Positions 1 to 6,222 of a DNA stretch of 8,065 nucleotides are shown piece after piece; the first letter of the stretch is position 1; the number at the start of each line of letters is the position of its first letter. The DNA lies in assembly GCA_002068715.1 (NCBI GenBank), contig MWAR01000095.1:1-8065 (forward strand). The letters are read 5' to 3'. This DNA is from a bacterium ADurb.Bin374 (GTDB lineage: Bacteria; Riflebacteria; Ozemobacteria; Ozemobacterales; Ozemobacteraceae). Both the position numbers and the translations under genes were made by a program. The notes under the pieces were generated by a model that saw only the letters and a list, made by a program, of their open reading frames with translations, was not told the origin of the DNA and did not search any database.

Positions 1-347
1 TTCATATAGCTGTACACCACGCCGGCCGGCTCGTGGCCGCGGCGGTTGGGGCACTGCGAGCCATCTTCAGGCCCGGCTTTGCCTATCACAAGACCGGTGT
101 CTTCCTCGGCGAGATTCGCGGTCGCGAGATTCGCCAGCCGTCCCTGTTCTTCTCTGCCATAGATCCCACCCCCGAGCGGAGCCGCGCCCTCATGACGGCG
201 ATCGATGCGGTGAACGCCGCATACGGCCGAGGCACCGTGCGCTTTTTGGGCGAAGGAACGTTCAGGCCCTGGAAACTCCGGTCGCAGTTTCGTTCGCCGA
301 AGTATACGACCAGCCTCGCTGATATTCCGGTCGCACGGGCGGCCTGA
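1..347 (+). CDS. umuC: UmuC-type Y-family translesion DNA polymerase, C-terminal fragment (5' end outside window)
   Basis: This is the tail of a DNA polymerase V catalytic subunit, which copies past damaged bases as part of SOS mutagenesis. The frame is open from base 3 to the TGA at 345-347, so the gene starts upstream and only about 114 codons are visible. The segment matches the C-terminal UmuC extension (DUF4113-like): a YHKTGVFL stretch, then QPSLF (bases 135-149) where E. coli UmuC carries its beta-clamp motif QLNLF, then an ALMTAIDAVNAAYGRGTVRF block, and the typical SPKYTT ending. The polymerase core and catalytic residues lie outside the window, so activity cannot be judged. A umuD partner would be expected upstream but cannot be seen. 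The family call is strong; choosing UmuC over a plasmid-type homologue such as RumB or ImpB is inference. Confidence 0.88.
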   Translation, partial: HIAVHHAGRLVAAAVGALRAIFRPGFAYHKTGVFLGEIRGREIRQPSLFFSAIDPTPERSRALMTAIDAVNAAYGRGTVRFLGEGTFRPWKLRSQFRSPKYTTSLADIPVARAA

Positions 348-362
348 CGCGAATGCAGAAAA

Positions 363-392
363 ATGTCATTGTAGTTGCCAATATGATATACT
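363..392 (+). promoter_or_regulatory. Predicted sigma-70-type extended -10 promoter for the hybrid kinase gene
   Basis: An AT-rich pocket in otherwise GC-rich DNA contains TATACT at 387-392. It is preceded by TG at 384-385, giving the extended -10 form TGaTATACT. A weak -35-like ATGTCA lies at 363-368 with an 18-bp spacer. Transcription would start near 398-400, just before the C-tract, leaving a leader of roughly 28 nt before the GTG start at 427. It lies between the umuC stop and the kinase start, where a promoter is expected. This is a motif-based prediction only. Confidence 0.5.
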
Positions 393-402
393 GAACTGTA
401 CA

Positions 403-410
403 CCCCCCCC
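403..410 (+). repeat. Homopolymeric run of eight C in the kinase leader
   Basis: Eight consecutive C residues lie between the predicted -10 box (387-392) and the ribosome binding site (414-420). The run lies at or just after the predicted transcription start. It is an exact observation. A length-variable tract here could alter leader length or start-site choice, but variability cannot be shown from one sequence. Confidence 0.6.
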
Positions 411-426
411 TGAAAAGGGACGAAAA

Positions 427-2529
427 GTGAGCAGGAACGTGAGAACTGATACCCCCGAAACGGGTCAGTGTGAGCGGGCGCTCAAGGCCAGCGAGGCGAA
501 ATACCGCACGTTTTTCGAGACGGTCCACGATGCGGCGTTCCTCGCCGACGTCGCAACAGGCAGGATCCTGGAGGCGAACAGCCAGGCGCAGAACCTGCTG
601 GGCTGGTCTCTCGACGAGTTCCGGACGAAAACATATCTCGACATCCTGGTTTCCGCGTCGCGAGAAGAAGGGAAGCGCCTGTTCGAGCTCGACAACAAGG
701 AAATAGCCGGAAAGACCTATGAGCTGACGCTGAGGCATCGTGACGGCACGCCCGTGCCGGTCCAGGGTTCAACGATGCTGTACGTCGACGAAACTGGCCG
801 GTGCCTGTCGTTCGGGGTTTTTCACGACCTGCGGGAACGGCGAGGCAAAGAAGCCGCCCTTCAGCTCGAGGAAGCCCGTCTCGAAGCTGTTCTGAAGCTG
901 AACCAGATGCCGGCCACGAACTTCGACACCCTTGCCGAGTTCGCCCTCGAAGAAGCCGTGCGACTGACGTCCAGCAGCTACGGATTTCTTGCGCTGTTGA
1001 GCGCCGACGGCACCACGGCCTCTCTGTACTGTCTCTCGAAATCCGCCTTGCGCGACTGCCGGATGCCGGTTCTGCCGACGCAGCTGAACGTGAAAATGTC
1101 CGGCGTCAGGGCCGAGGCGATCCGTCGGCGCAAGCCCGTTCTGCTGAATGGCCTTCCCGGTGACGGAGTCGGAGACCTCACGATTCCGGATGGCCATGTC
1201 CCGATCAACCGCCTTCTCCTGACGCCGATTCTCGATCGCGAGAATGTCGTTTTGCTGGCCGGCGTGGCGAACAAGGAAACCCTATATGACGATTCCGACG
1301 TGAGGCAGCTGACGCTGCTGATGTCCGAAATGTGGTCCGTGTATACCCGCCGGAAGGCGGAGGAGGAAGGCCGGCAGCTAGAGAGCCAGATGAAGCACGT
1401 GCAGAAACTCGAAAGCCTGGGTGTCCTCGCGGGCGGCATCGCGCACGATTTCAATAATATATTGATGGCGATATTGGGACATGTCGACCTGGTCAGAATG
1501 TCCCTGCCGTCCGACCACGAGATACAGGGCCATCTCGAGCCGATCGTCACGGCGTCGAAACGTGCCGCCGAGTTGTGCCGGCAGATGCTGGCCTACGCGG
1601 GCAAGAGCTACACCGAGCGGAAGAATCTGCAGCTGAACGACCTGATCCGGGAGATGTCCAAGATCATCGAGGTCAGCGTTTCGAAAAAGGCCGTGGTCGA
1701 TTACAGACTTGGTGACGGTCTTCCCGAGATCGAAGCCGATCCGGCGCATGTGCGGCAGGTTTTGCTGAACCTCCTGACGAACGCGTCCGAGTCGCTCGAG
1801 AACAAATCCGGCACGATCATCGTCCAGACGAAGAAAATGGAGTGCGACCAAGCGTTTCTTGCCGGAATATCCCTCGAAAAAAACGCCAAGGAAGGCTGCT
1901 ACGTCGCCCTGGAGATATCAGACACCGGCTGCGGCATGGATTCCTCGATCCAGGAGCGCATGTTCGACCCGTTCTTCACGACCAAGTTCACGGGGCGTGG
2001 CCTCGGCCTGGCGGCAGTCCTCGGCATCGTTCGTGGCCATCACGGCGCCATACGCGTCTACAGTAAGCAGGGTAACGGGACGACGTTCTGCGTCTTCCTT
2101 CCCGCCGTGGGCCTCGGCGCGTCCCCTTCACGACCGAAATGCGATATTTCCGCGTGGCGCAGCATGGGAACGATCCTGCTGGCCGACGACGAGGCCGAGA
2201 TCCGCAGGGTGGCCTCGATGATGCTGTCGTATTACGGCTTCAAGGTCATCATCGCGAAAGACGGCAGAGAGGCGGTCGAGCTTTGCAGACAGCGTGGTGC
2301 CGAACTGACAGCCGTGATGCTCGATCTGACGATGCCTCATCTCGACGGATACGAAGTGCATCTCCAGGTGAAAAAGCAGTTTCCCCGGCTGCCGGTCATC
2401 CTGATGAGCGGTTACACCGAGGGCGAGAGCACCAGGCAGTTCGCGACCGACGGCCTGGCAGGCTTCCTCCAAAAACCGTTCGAGATCCGCTCCCTGGGCG
2501 AGAAACTCCGATCGATCCTGGAACCTTGA
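427..2529 (+). CDS. Cytoplasmic hybrid sensor histidine kinase, PAS-GAF-HisKA-HATPase-REC
   Basis: This 700-residue hybrid two-component sensor autophosphorylates on a histidine and passes the phosphate to its own receiver domain. Domains in order are: PAS at about 20-135; GAF-like at about 150-305; a short charged linker at 306-325 that is probably coiled coil; HisKA with the H-box IAHDFNN and phosphoacceptor His340; and HATPase_c at about 436-560, with N-box N448 and N452, G1 box D499-T-G-C-G503, and the FTTK...GRGLGLA lid. A REC domain at about 582-698 has acidic pair D587/D588, phosphoacceptor D633, S661 and K683, so both modules look intact. No membrane segment or signal peptide is visible, so it should sense a cytoplasmic signal or ligand; which one is unknown. 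The start is GTG, chosen because AAAAGGGA (413-420) sits at suitable spacing. No HPt domain, DNA-binding output or separate regulator is present, so the downstream target is unknown. It follows umuC and precedes dinB by 55 bp; a link to DNA damage is only suggested by position. Confidence 0.93.
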   Translation: MSRNVRTDTPETGQCERALKASEAKYRTFFETVHDAAFLADVATGRILEANSQAQNLLGWSLDEFRTKTYLDILVSASREEGKRLFELDNKEIAGKTYELTLRHRDGTPVPVQGSTMLYVDETGRCLSFGVFHDLRERRGKEAALQLEEARLEAVLKLNQMPATNFDTLAEFALEEAVRLTSSSYGFLALLSADGTTASLYCLSKSALRDCRMPVLPTQLNVKMSGVRAEAIRRRKPVLLNGLPGDGVGDLTIPDGHVPINRLLLTPILDRENVVLLAGVANKETLYDDSDVRQLTLLMSEMWSVYTRRKAEEEGRQLESQMKHVQKLESLGVLAGGIAHDFNNILMAILGHVDLVRMSLPSDHEIQGHLEPIVTASKRAAELCRQMLAYAGKSYTERKNLQLNDLIREMSKIIEVSVSKKAVVDYRLGDGLPEIEADPAHVRQVLLNLLTNASESLENKSGTIIVQTKKMECDQAFLAGISLEKNAKEGCYVALEISDTGCGMDSSIQERMFDPFFTTKFTGRGLGLAAVLGIVRGHHGAIRVYSKQGNGTTFCVFLPAVGLGASPSRPKCDISAWRSMGTILLADDEAEIRRVASMMLSYYGFKVIIAKDGREAVELCRQRGAELTAVMLDLTMPHLDGYEVHLQVKKQFPRLPVILMSGYTEGESTRQFATDGLAGFLQKPFEIRSLGEKLRSILEP

Positions 2530-2584
2530 CTGGAACCGGCATCGGAACGGCTCCGAAACGTCGTGTCTGGCAGTTTCTCCAGCC

Positions 2585-3775
2585 ATGGATCATGTCACGA
2601 TGACTGACACCTCGAAGCGCACGATCATGCATATCGACATGGATGCATTCTACGCGTCGGTCGAACAACTCGACTGCCCGGAGCTGCGCGGCAAGCCGGT
2701 CGTTGTGGGCGGCACGCACCGAAGTGTCGTTTCGGCGGCATCCTACGAAGCCCGGAAGTTCGGCGTCCATTCCGCGATGCCGATGACCCAGGCGCTGAGG
2801 CTCTGCCCGCATGCGGCAGTTCGGCCGGTGCGCATGAGGCGTTACCAGCAGATATCGGGCATGATCATGGAGTTCCTCGAGACGCTGTCGCCGCTCGTCG
2901 AGCCGATGTCGTGCGATGAGGCATACGTCGACATCACCGGAACCGAACGGCTGTTCGGCCCGCCGGAACAACTCGCGATGCACGCCAAGACCCGCATTCG
3001 CGAGATCACCGGCGGTCTCACCTGCTCTGCCGGTATCGCCCCGGTGCGATTCCTGGCAAAAATAGCATCTGATATGAAAAAGCCGGACGGCCTTGTCGTG
3101 ATCACGGCCGACCAGGTGATGGGTATTCTGGCCCCCCTGCCTGTCGGCAGGCTGCCCGGCGTCGGCAGCCACACGGAAGAAGCGCTGAAGCGGCTCGGCA
3201 TCAGGACCGTCGGCGACGTCCGGAGATATCCGCGGGACTGGTGGCAGAAACGGGCTGGTAGCGGCGGAATCGGCCTCTGGGAGATGGCGCACGGCATCGA
3301 CGCGACGCCGGTCGTTCCCGACGGTGAGCCGAAATCGAGCAGTGCCGAGGACACGCTGACGGCCGACACATACGATCGCGACGAGCTGGGGCTCTGGATC
3401 AGAAGGCAGGCCGAGAGCGTTGCGGAGGACCTGCGGCGGCAGGGGTATTTCGGCCGGACCGTCAGACTGAAGATCAAGTTTTCAGATTTCACGCAGATCA
3501 CGCGCCAGGTCACGCTGCCGGAACCTTCGCAGAGCACGAAACTGCTTGCAGATACCGCCCTGGCGCTTCTGGCCGCCGAGGAACTGCCGAGGCCGGTGCG
3601 GCTGATCGGGGTGGGCATGGCCCATCTCACGCGCGAGCCGCGTCAGCCGACGCTGTTCGGAGACGACGAGATCGCGCGGCTCGAAGCGCTCGACCATGCG
3701 GTCGACGCGGTCAGGCAGAAGTTCGGCCGTGCTGCCGTCCGTCGCGGCGGCCGCGAACCGGATGCCGGCGGGTAA
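2585..3775 (+). CDS. dinB: DNA polymerase IV (Y-family translesion polymerase)
   Basis: DinB is an error-prone polymerase without proofreading that extends across lesions at stalled forks. Palm motif HIDMDAFY places catalytic D18 at the E. coli D8 position and Y23 at the steric-gate position. SCDEAYVD (109-116) supplies catalytic D111 and E112. A YEARKFGVHSAMP finger motif, a CSAGIAPVRFLAKIASDMKKPDG block and a PVGRLPGVG helix-hairpin-helix follow, then the little-finger domain. QPTLF (354-358) fits the beta-clamp consensus, but it lies about 38 residues before the end rather than at the extreme C terminus as in E. coli. At 396 residues the protein is about 45 longer than E. coli DinB, owing to this tail and a slightly longer N terminus. 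The start is uncertain: ATG 2585 has no clear ribosome binding site, and ATG 2600 (Met6) would give an N terminus closer to family length. With only 55 bp after the kinase and no terminator between them, co-transcription is likely. No LexA operator is recognisable. Confidence 0.96.
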   Translation: MDHVTMTDTSKRTIMHIDMDAFYASVEQLDCPELRGKPVVVGGTHRSVVSAASYEARKFGVHSAMPMTQALRLCPHAAVRPVRMRRYQQISGMIMEFLETLSPLVEPMSCDEAYVDITGTERLFGPPEQLAMHAKTRIREITGGLTCSAGIAPVRFLAKIASDMKKPDGLVVITADQVMGILAPLPVGRLPGVGSHTEEALKRLGIRTVGDVRRYPRDWWQKRAGSGGIGLWEMAHGIDATPVVPDGEPKSSSAEDTLTADTYDRDELGLWIRRQAESVAEDLRRQGYFGRTVRLKIKFSDFTQITRQVTLPEPSQSTKLLADTALALLAAEELPRPVRLIGVGMAHLTREPRQPTLFGDDEIARLEALDHAVDAVRQKFGRAAVRRGGREPDAGG

Positions 3776-3808
3776 TCCGCGCCACGGTGCGTGATCTTCT
3801 GCGCTTCA

Positions 3809-3833
3809 GGTGGCGTCACGGTGGCGGGTGGCG
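3809..3833 (+). repeat. Three GGTGGCG heptamers upstream of the serpin gene
   Basis: The heptamer GGTGGCG occurs at 3809-3815, 3820-3826 and 3827-3833, in the dinB-serpin gap (3776-3920). The copies are exact, but short and GC-rich, so chance is plausible in DNA of this composition. The gap shows no clear terminator for dinB and no convincing -35/-10 pair for the serpin gene. Confidence 0.35.
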
Positions 3834-3908
3834 TATGCTTGCATGAGTACGGCGAACTCCGGTGCAGATCGCGCGCTCTGACCGGTTCGCATTCAATCAT
3901 CACTCTCC

Positions 3909-3914
3909 GGGAGG
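3909..3914 (+). promoter_or_regulatory. Strong ribosome binding site of the serpin gene
   Basis: GGGAGG sits six bases before ATG 3921 and fixes the start of the serpin reading frame. It is the clearest Shine-Dalgarno on the plus strand of the window. Confidence 0.8.
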
Positions 3915-3920
3915 CAATAC

Positions 3921-5198
3921 ATGATCAACAGTCGTCGTTCGCGAGCTTCGAGATGGTTCGGAATGTTGCTGGTGGCGATCCTTGCATGGTCGGGATGCGG
4001 GGCGGTCGATGCCGCGGACGCTCCGCCGCCGGCAGACGTGAAGCAGGTGGCCGCCGGCGTCAACGCCCTGGGTCTGAAGCTGCTGTCAGGCCTTTCCGCC
4101 GGAGCTTCCGGTAACCTGTTCTTCTCGCCATTCAGTATCCACATTGCCTTTGCCATGCCGTTCGCCGGTGCTGCCGGCGAGACCCGTGATGAGATGGCAA
4201 AGGCGTTCGCGTATCCGGTCGACGGCCAGGGAGTGCTTGCCGGCCTGTACGGCGATTTCATGAAAAGTTTCCCGGGGTTCGGCGGCACATCCGCGCCCGC
4301 CGATTACAAGCTGTCGGTGGCGAACGCCATCTGGGCACACAAACCGTATCCCTTCGCCACGTCATACCTCGATCTCATCAAAACGACGTTCGCCAGCGAA
4401 ATCCAATCGGTCGATTTCGCTGTGGATTATCAGAAGATCCGGCTGGAGATCAACGCGTGGGTCGAGGCCCAGACGCAGAACCTGATCAAAGATCTGATTC
4501 CGGAAGGGATCCTCAACGAGTTGACGAGAATGGTCCTGGTGAATGCGGTTTATTTCAAGGGAACCTGGGTAGCCGAGTTCCCGAAGGACGCTACGACCGA
4601 CGCCCCGTTCTTCGTCGACGGGAAAACGGAGACGAAGGTGCCGATGATGCGCCAGACCGGCGATTTCCGGTTTGCCGACAGTGACGTGTTCCAGATGATT
4701 CGGCTTCCATACAAGGGCGATACGTTGGCCATGTATGTGTTTCTCCCCAGAGAGCGTGACGGCATCGCCAAACTGGAGACGACGCTTGCGGAGAAACCCT
4801 TCGCCGAATGGCTGAGCGGCCTCGACGAGACGAAAGTGAACGTATCTCTTCCGAAATTCAAGATGGAAAGCGGCTGCTCGCTGGCCGAAGCTCTGCGGGG
4901 CCTGGGCGTGAATCTCGCGTTCGACGAGAAGAACGCGGACTTTTACGGAATGCTCGACCCCGCGAAGGCGAAGAATGAGCCGGGACTGTTCATTTCCGCC
5001 GCTCTTCACAAGGCGTTCGTGAAGGTCGACGAGGAAGGCACCGAGGCGGCCGCGGCGACAGCCGTGGTGATGCAGACCAAGAGCGTGGCCCGAATGCCCG
5101 TCGAGTTCAAGGCCGACCACCCCTTCCTGTTCTTCATCGTCCACGAGCCGACCACGACGGTCCTCTTCCTGGGCCGGGTGAGTTCGCCGGAACAGTAA
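3921..5198 (+). CDS. Exported serpin (serine protease inhibitor), predicted P1 Lys
   Basis: Serpins are suicide inhibitors: the target protease cleaves the reactive loop and is trapped covalently as the loop inserts into a beta-sheet. This 425-residue protein has a full-length serpin fold after an export signal. The N terminus has basic residues (R5, R6, R8, R11), a hydrophobic core (about 12-24), then SGC with Cys26. It could be a lipoprotein, although Trp at -3 is atypical, or be cleaved by signal peptidase I near VDA-A (31/32). Family blocks include NLFFSPFSI, a VNAVYFKGTW breach-region motif (the NAxYFKGxW type) and the C-terminal signature FKADHPFLFFI. The hinge EEGTEAAAATA is typical of inhibitory members. 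Aligning with antithrombin, with no length difference through the loop, gives P14 Thr374, P1 Lys387 and P1' Ser388, suggesting a trypsin-like target. The start is set by GGGAGG. The gene reads the same way as dinB, 145 bp away; no functional link is visible. Whether it protects against host, predator or self proteases is unknown. Confidence 0.95.
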   Translation: MINSRRSRASRWFGMLLVAILAWSGCGAVDAADAPPPADVKQVAAGVNALGLKLLSGLSAGASGNLFFSPFSIHIAFAMPFAGAAGETRDEMAKAFAYPVDGQGVLAGLYGDFMKSFPGFGGTSAPADYKLSVANAIWAHKPYPFATSYLDLIKTTFASEIQSVDFAVDYQKIRLEINAWVEAQTQNLIKDLIPEGILNELTRMVLVNAVYFKGTWVAEFPKDATTDAPFFVDGKTETKVPMMRQTGDFRFADSDVFQMIRLPYKGDTLAMYVFLPRERDGIAKLETTLAEKPFAEWLSGLDETKVNVSLPKFKMESGCSLAEALRGLGVNLAFDEKNADFYGMLDPAKAKNEPGLFISAALHKAFVKVDEEGTEAAAATAVVMQTKSVARMPVEFKADHPFLFFIVHEPTTTVLFLGRVSSPEQ

Positions 5199-5213
5199 GC
5201 AGGCGGAGGAAAG

Positions 5214-5564
5214 GTTCACGACTTCCGCGGCGGCCAGTTGCCCGGCCTCCCTGCACCAGCGGTAATGGAAATTTTCGCAGAGGGCTTCTTCCAGCAGGAC
5301 TGAAATATTCTTTTTGTTATATATTGGCCCGCCGGCAGGAAGAAAAAGACAATAATGGGGCGACGGCTCACGCTCCGCGGCCAGGAAGCATCTTGCATCG
5401 GGGCCCGCGAGGCGGGCGAGGATTCCCGCCACGTGACGGGAATCGAGTTTTTCGCCGCAGAGATCGGATACCAGGGCTTCCTTCCCGCAGAAGGCCAGCG
5501 ACGGGAGCGAGCGCCACCAGCCTTTCATCTCGACGATATCGTGCAGACGGTATCGGTACAGCAT
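5214..5564 (-). pseudogene. Internal/C-terminal fragment of a GH3 auxin-responsive-promoter family protein (acyl-adenylating enzyme)
   Basis: About 117 codons read intact on the minus strand and match the C-terminal half of bacterial GH3-family proteins, relatives of plant acyl-acid amido synthetases and firefly-type adenylating enzymes. Diagnostic pieces are LYRYRLHDIVE at the right edge (family form LYRYRLGD), then VSDLCGEKLDSRHV, PHYCLFLPAGG and ENFHYRWCREAGQL. The N-terminal ATP-binding and acyl-binding regions are absent. Upstream of residue 1 (plus-strand bases above 5564) the frame no longer resembles GH3, because the DNA there belongs to the radical SAM gene. The usual last 50 or so residues also seem missing: after AAAEVV the frame simply runs on antisense through the serpin gene with no stop. 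Both edges are therefore break points and the left boundary is approximate. No ribosome binding site is visible. An intact frame suggests recent truncation or an assembly join. Confidence is in the family; the fragment is probably non-functional. Confidence 0.7.
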
Positions 5565-6144
5565 GAAGCGGAGCGGCTGCGCCGGGCTGGTGGTGGGATT
5601 CGAGTCGGTGAGCCCCGAAAACCTTCACCTGATGGGCAAAAACTGCAACCTCCAGCTCGAGGGATACGAGCCGGCGATCCGCAAGATCAGGGACGTGGGA
5701 TTCCAGCTCTGGGCCGCGTTCCTGATCGGCTACGACCACGACGACCAGGCCTCGATCCGCCGGACCGTCCAGTGGGCCATCGACCAGAAGTTCTGCTTCG
5801 CCGCCTTCAACATCCTCAGCCCTTACCCGGGAACGCCGCTCTACGAGGAGATGCAGGCCCAGGGGCGGCTTCTGTACGACAAGTGGTGGCTCGACGACCG
5901 GTATCACTTCGGGGATTGCGTCTTCCGTCCCGCTCGGATGACGCCCGACGAGCTGACCGAGGCCTGCTTCTGGATGCGGCGGCGGTTCAACAACCCGCTC
6001 ACCATCATGCGCCGGGCCTTCGATTTCAAGACCAACATGAAGGATCTTTGGAGCGTGGTCACGTATTTTTCCTACAACCCGCTCTTCAGACGGGAGCTGT
6101 TCAAGAAGCACGGCATGGTGCTGGGCTATCGCCACCGGGCCTGA
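5563..6144 (+). pseudogene. C-terminal half of a B12-binding-type radical SAM protein, 5' truncated
   Basis: The 194 codons ending at TGA 6142-6144 match the second half of B12-binding-domain radical SAM proteins, which use S-adenosylmethionine and an iron-sulfur cluster for radical chemistry, often methylation or ring rearrangement. Visible landmarks are SGCAGLVVGFES (residues 4-15), a FLIGYDHDD strand region, PYPGTPLYEEM (87-97) and WWLDDRYHFGD (108-118), a pattern typical of this subfamily. The N-terminal cobalamin-binding domain and the CxxxCxxC cluster motif are missing, so it cannot be an active radical SAM enzyme as it stands. Upstream of Met1 (bases below 5563) the sequence is the GH3 fragment on the opposite strand. 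The frame upstream gives no radical SAM similarity, and no ribosome binding site precedes the ATG. The substrate is unknown. I infer a truncated gene produced by rearrangement, or a chimeric contig; an independent short gene is less likely. Confidence 0.78.
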
Positions 6145-6170
6145 CTCCCGGCTTCGAAACCGGACTGAAC

Positions 6171-6207
6171 GCAGACCGCCCCGGCCTGTGGGGCCGGGGC
6201 GGTCTGC
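6171..6207. terminator. Strong GC-rich hairpin between convergent genes, possible bidirectional terminator
   Basis: A perfect 16-bp inverted repeat pairs 6171-6186 with 6192-6207 around a five-base loop. It lies 26 bases after the radical SAM stop and 15 bases after the PLD stop on the other strand, the classic place for a shared terminator. Neither strand has a T-tract after the stem, so it is not a textbook intrinsic terminator. It may act with Rho, or mainly protect 3' ends. Confidence 0.65.
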
Positions 6208-6222
6208 GAATGAACCTGGGGA

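Noticed and set aside
381..402. Possible LexA (SOS) box near CTGAACTGTACA upstream of the kinase
   Set aside because: It has only half-site resemblance to the E. coli-type CTGT-N8-ACAG operator and no dyad symmetry; it fits the extended -10 promoter better.
2530..2584. LexA operator or terminator between the kinase and dinB
   Set aside because: Only four-base inverted repeats occur there (for example CGGA/TCCG), too short to support either call.
2396..3630. Long minus-strand frames opposite dinB (298 and 262 codons)
   Set aside because: They are shadows of dinB. The plus strand carries every catalytic motif of the family, and the minus translations resemble nothing.
3791..4114. 107-codon plus-strand frame starting in the dinB-serpin gap
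   Set aside because: It has no ribosome binding site and overlaps the serpin signal peptide region in another frame. The serpin start has a strong GGGAGG.
4362..5213. Leftward continuation of the GH3-like minus-strand frame as a 400-residue protein
   Set aside because: Left of about 5214 it is exact antisense of the well-supported serpin gene and shows no family resemblance. Its openness follows from high GC and the codon bias of the serpin.
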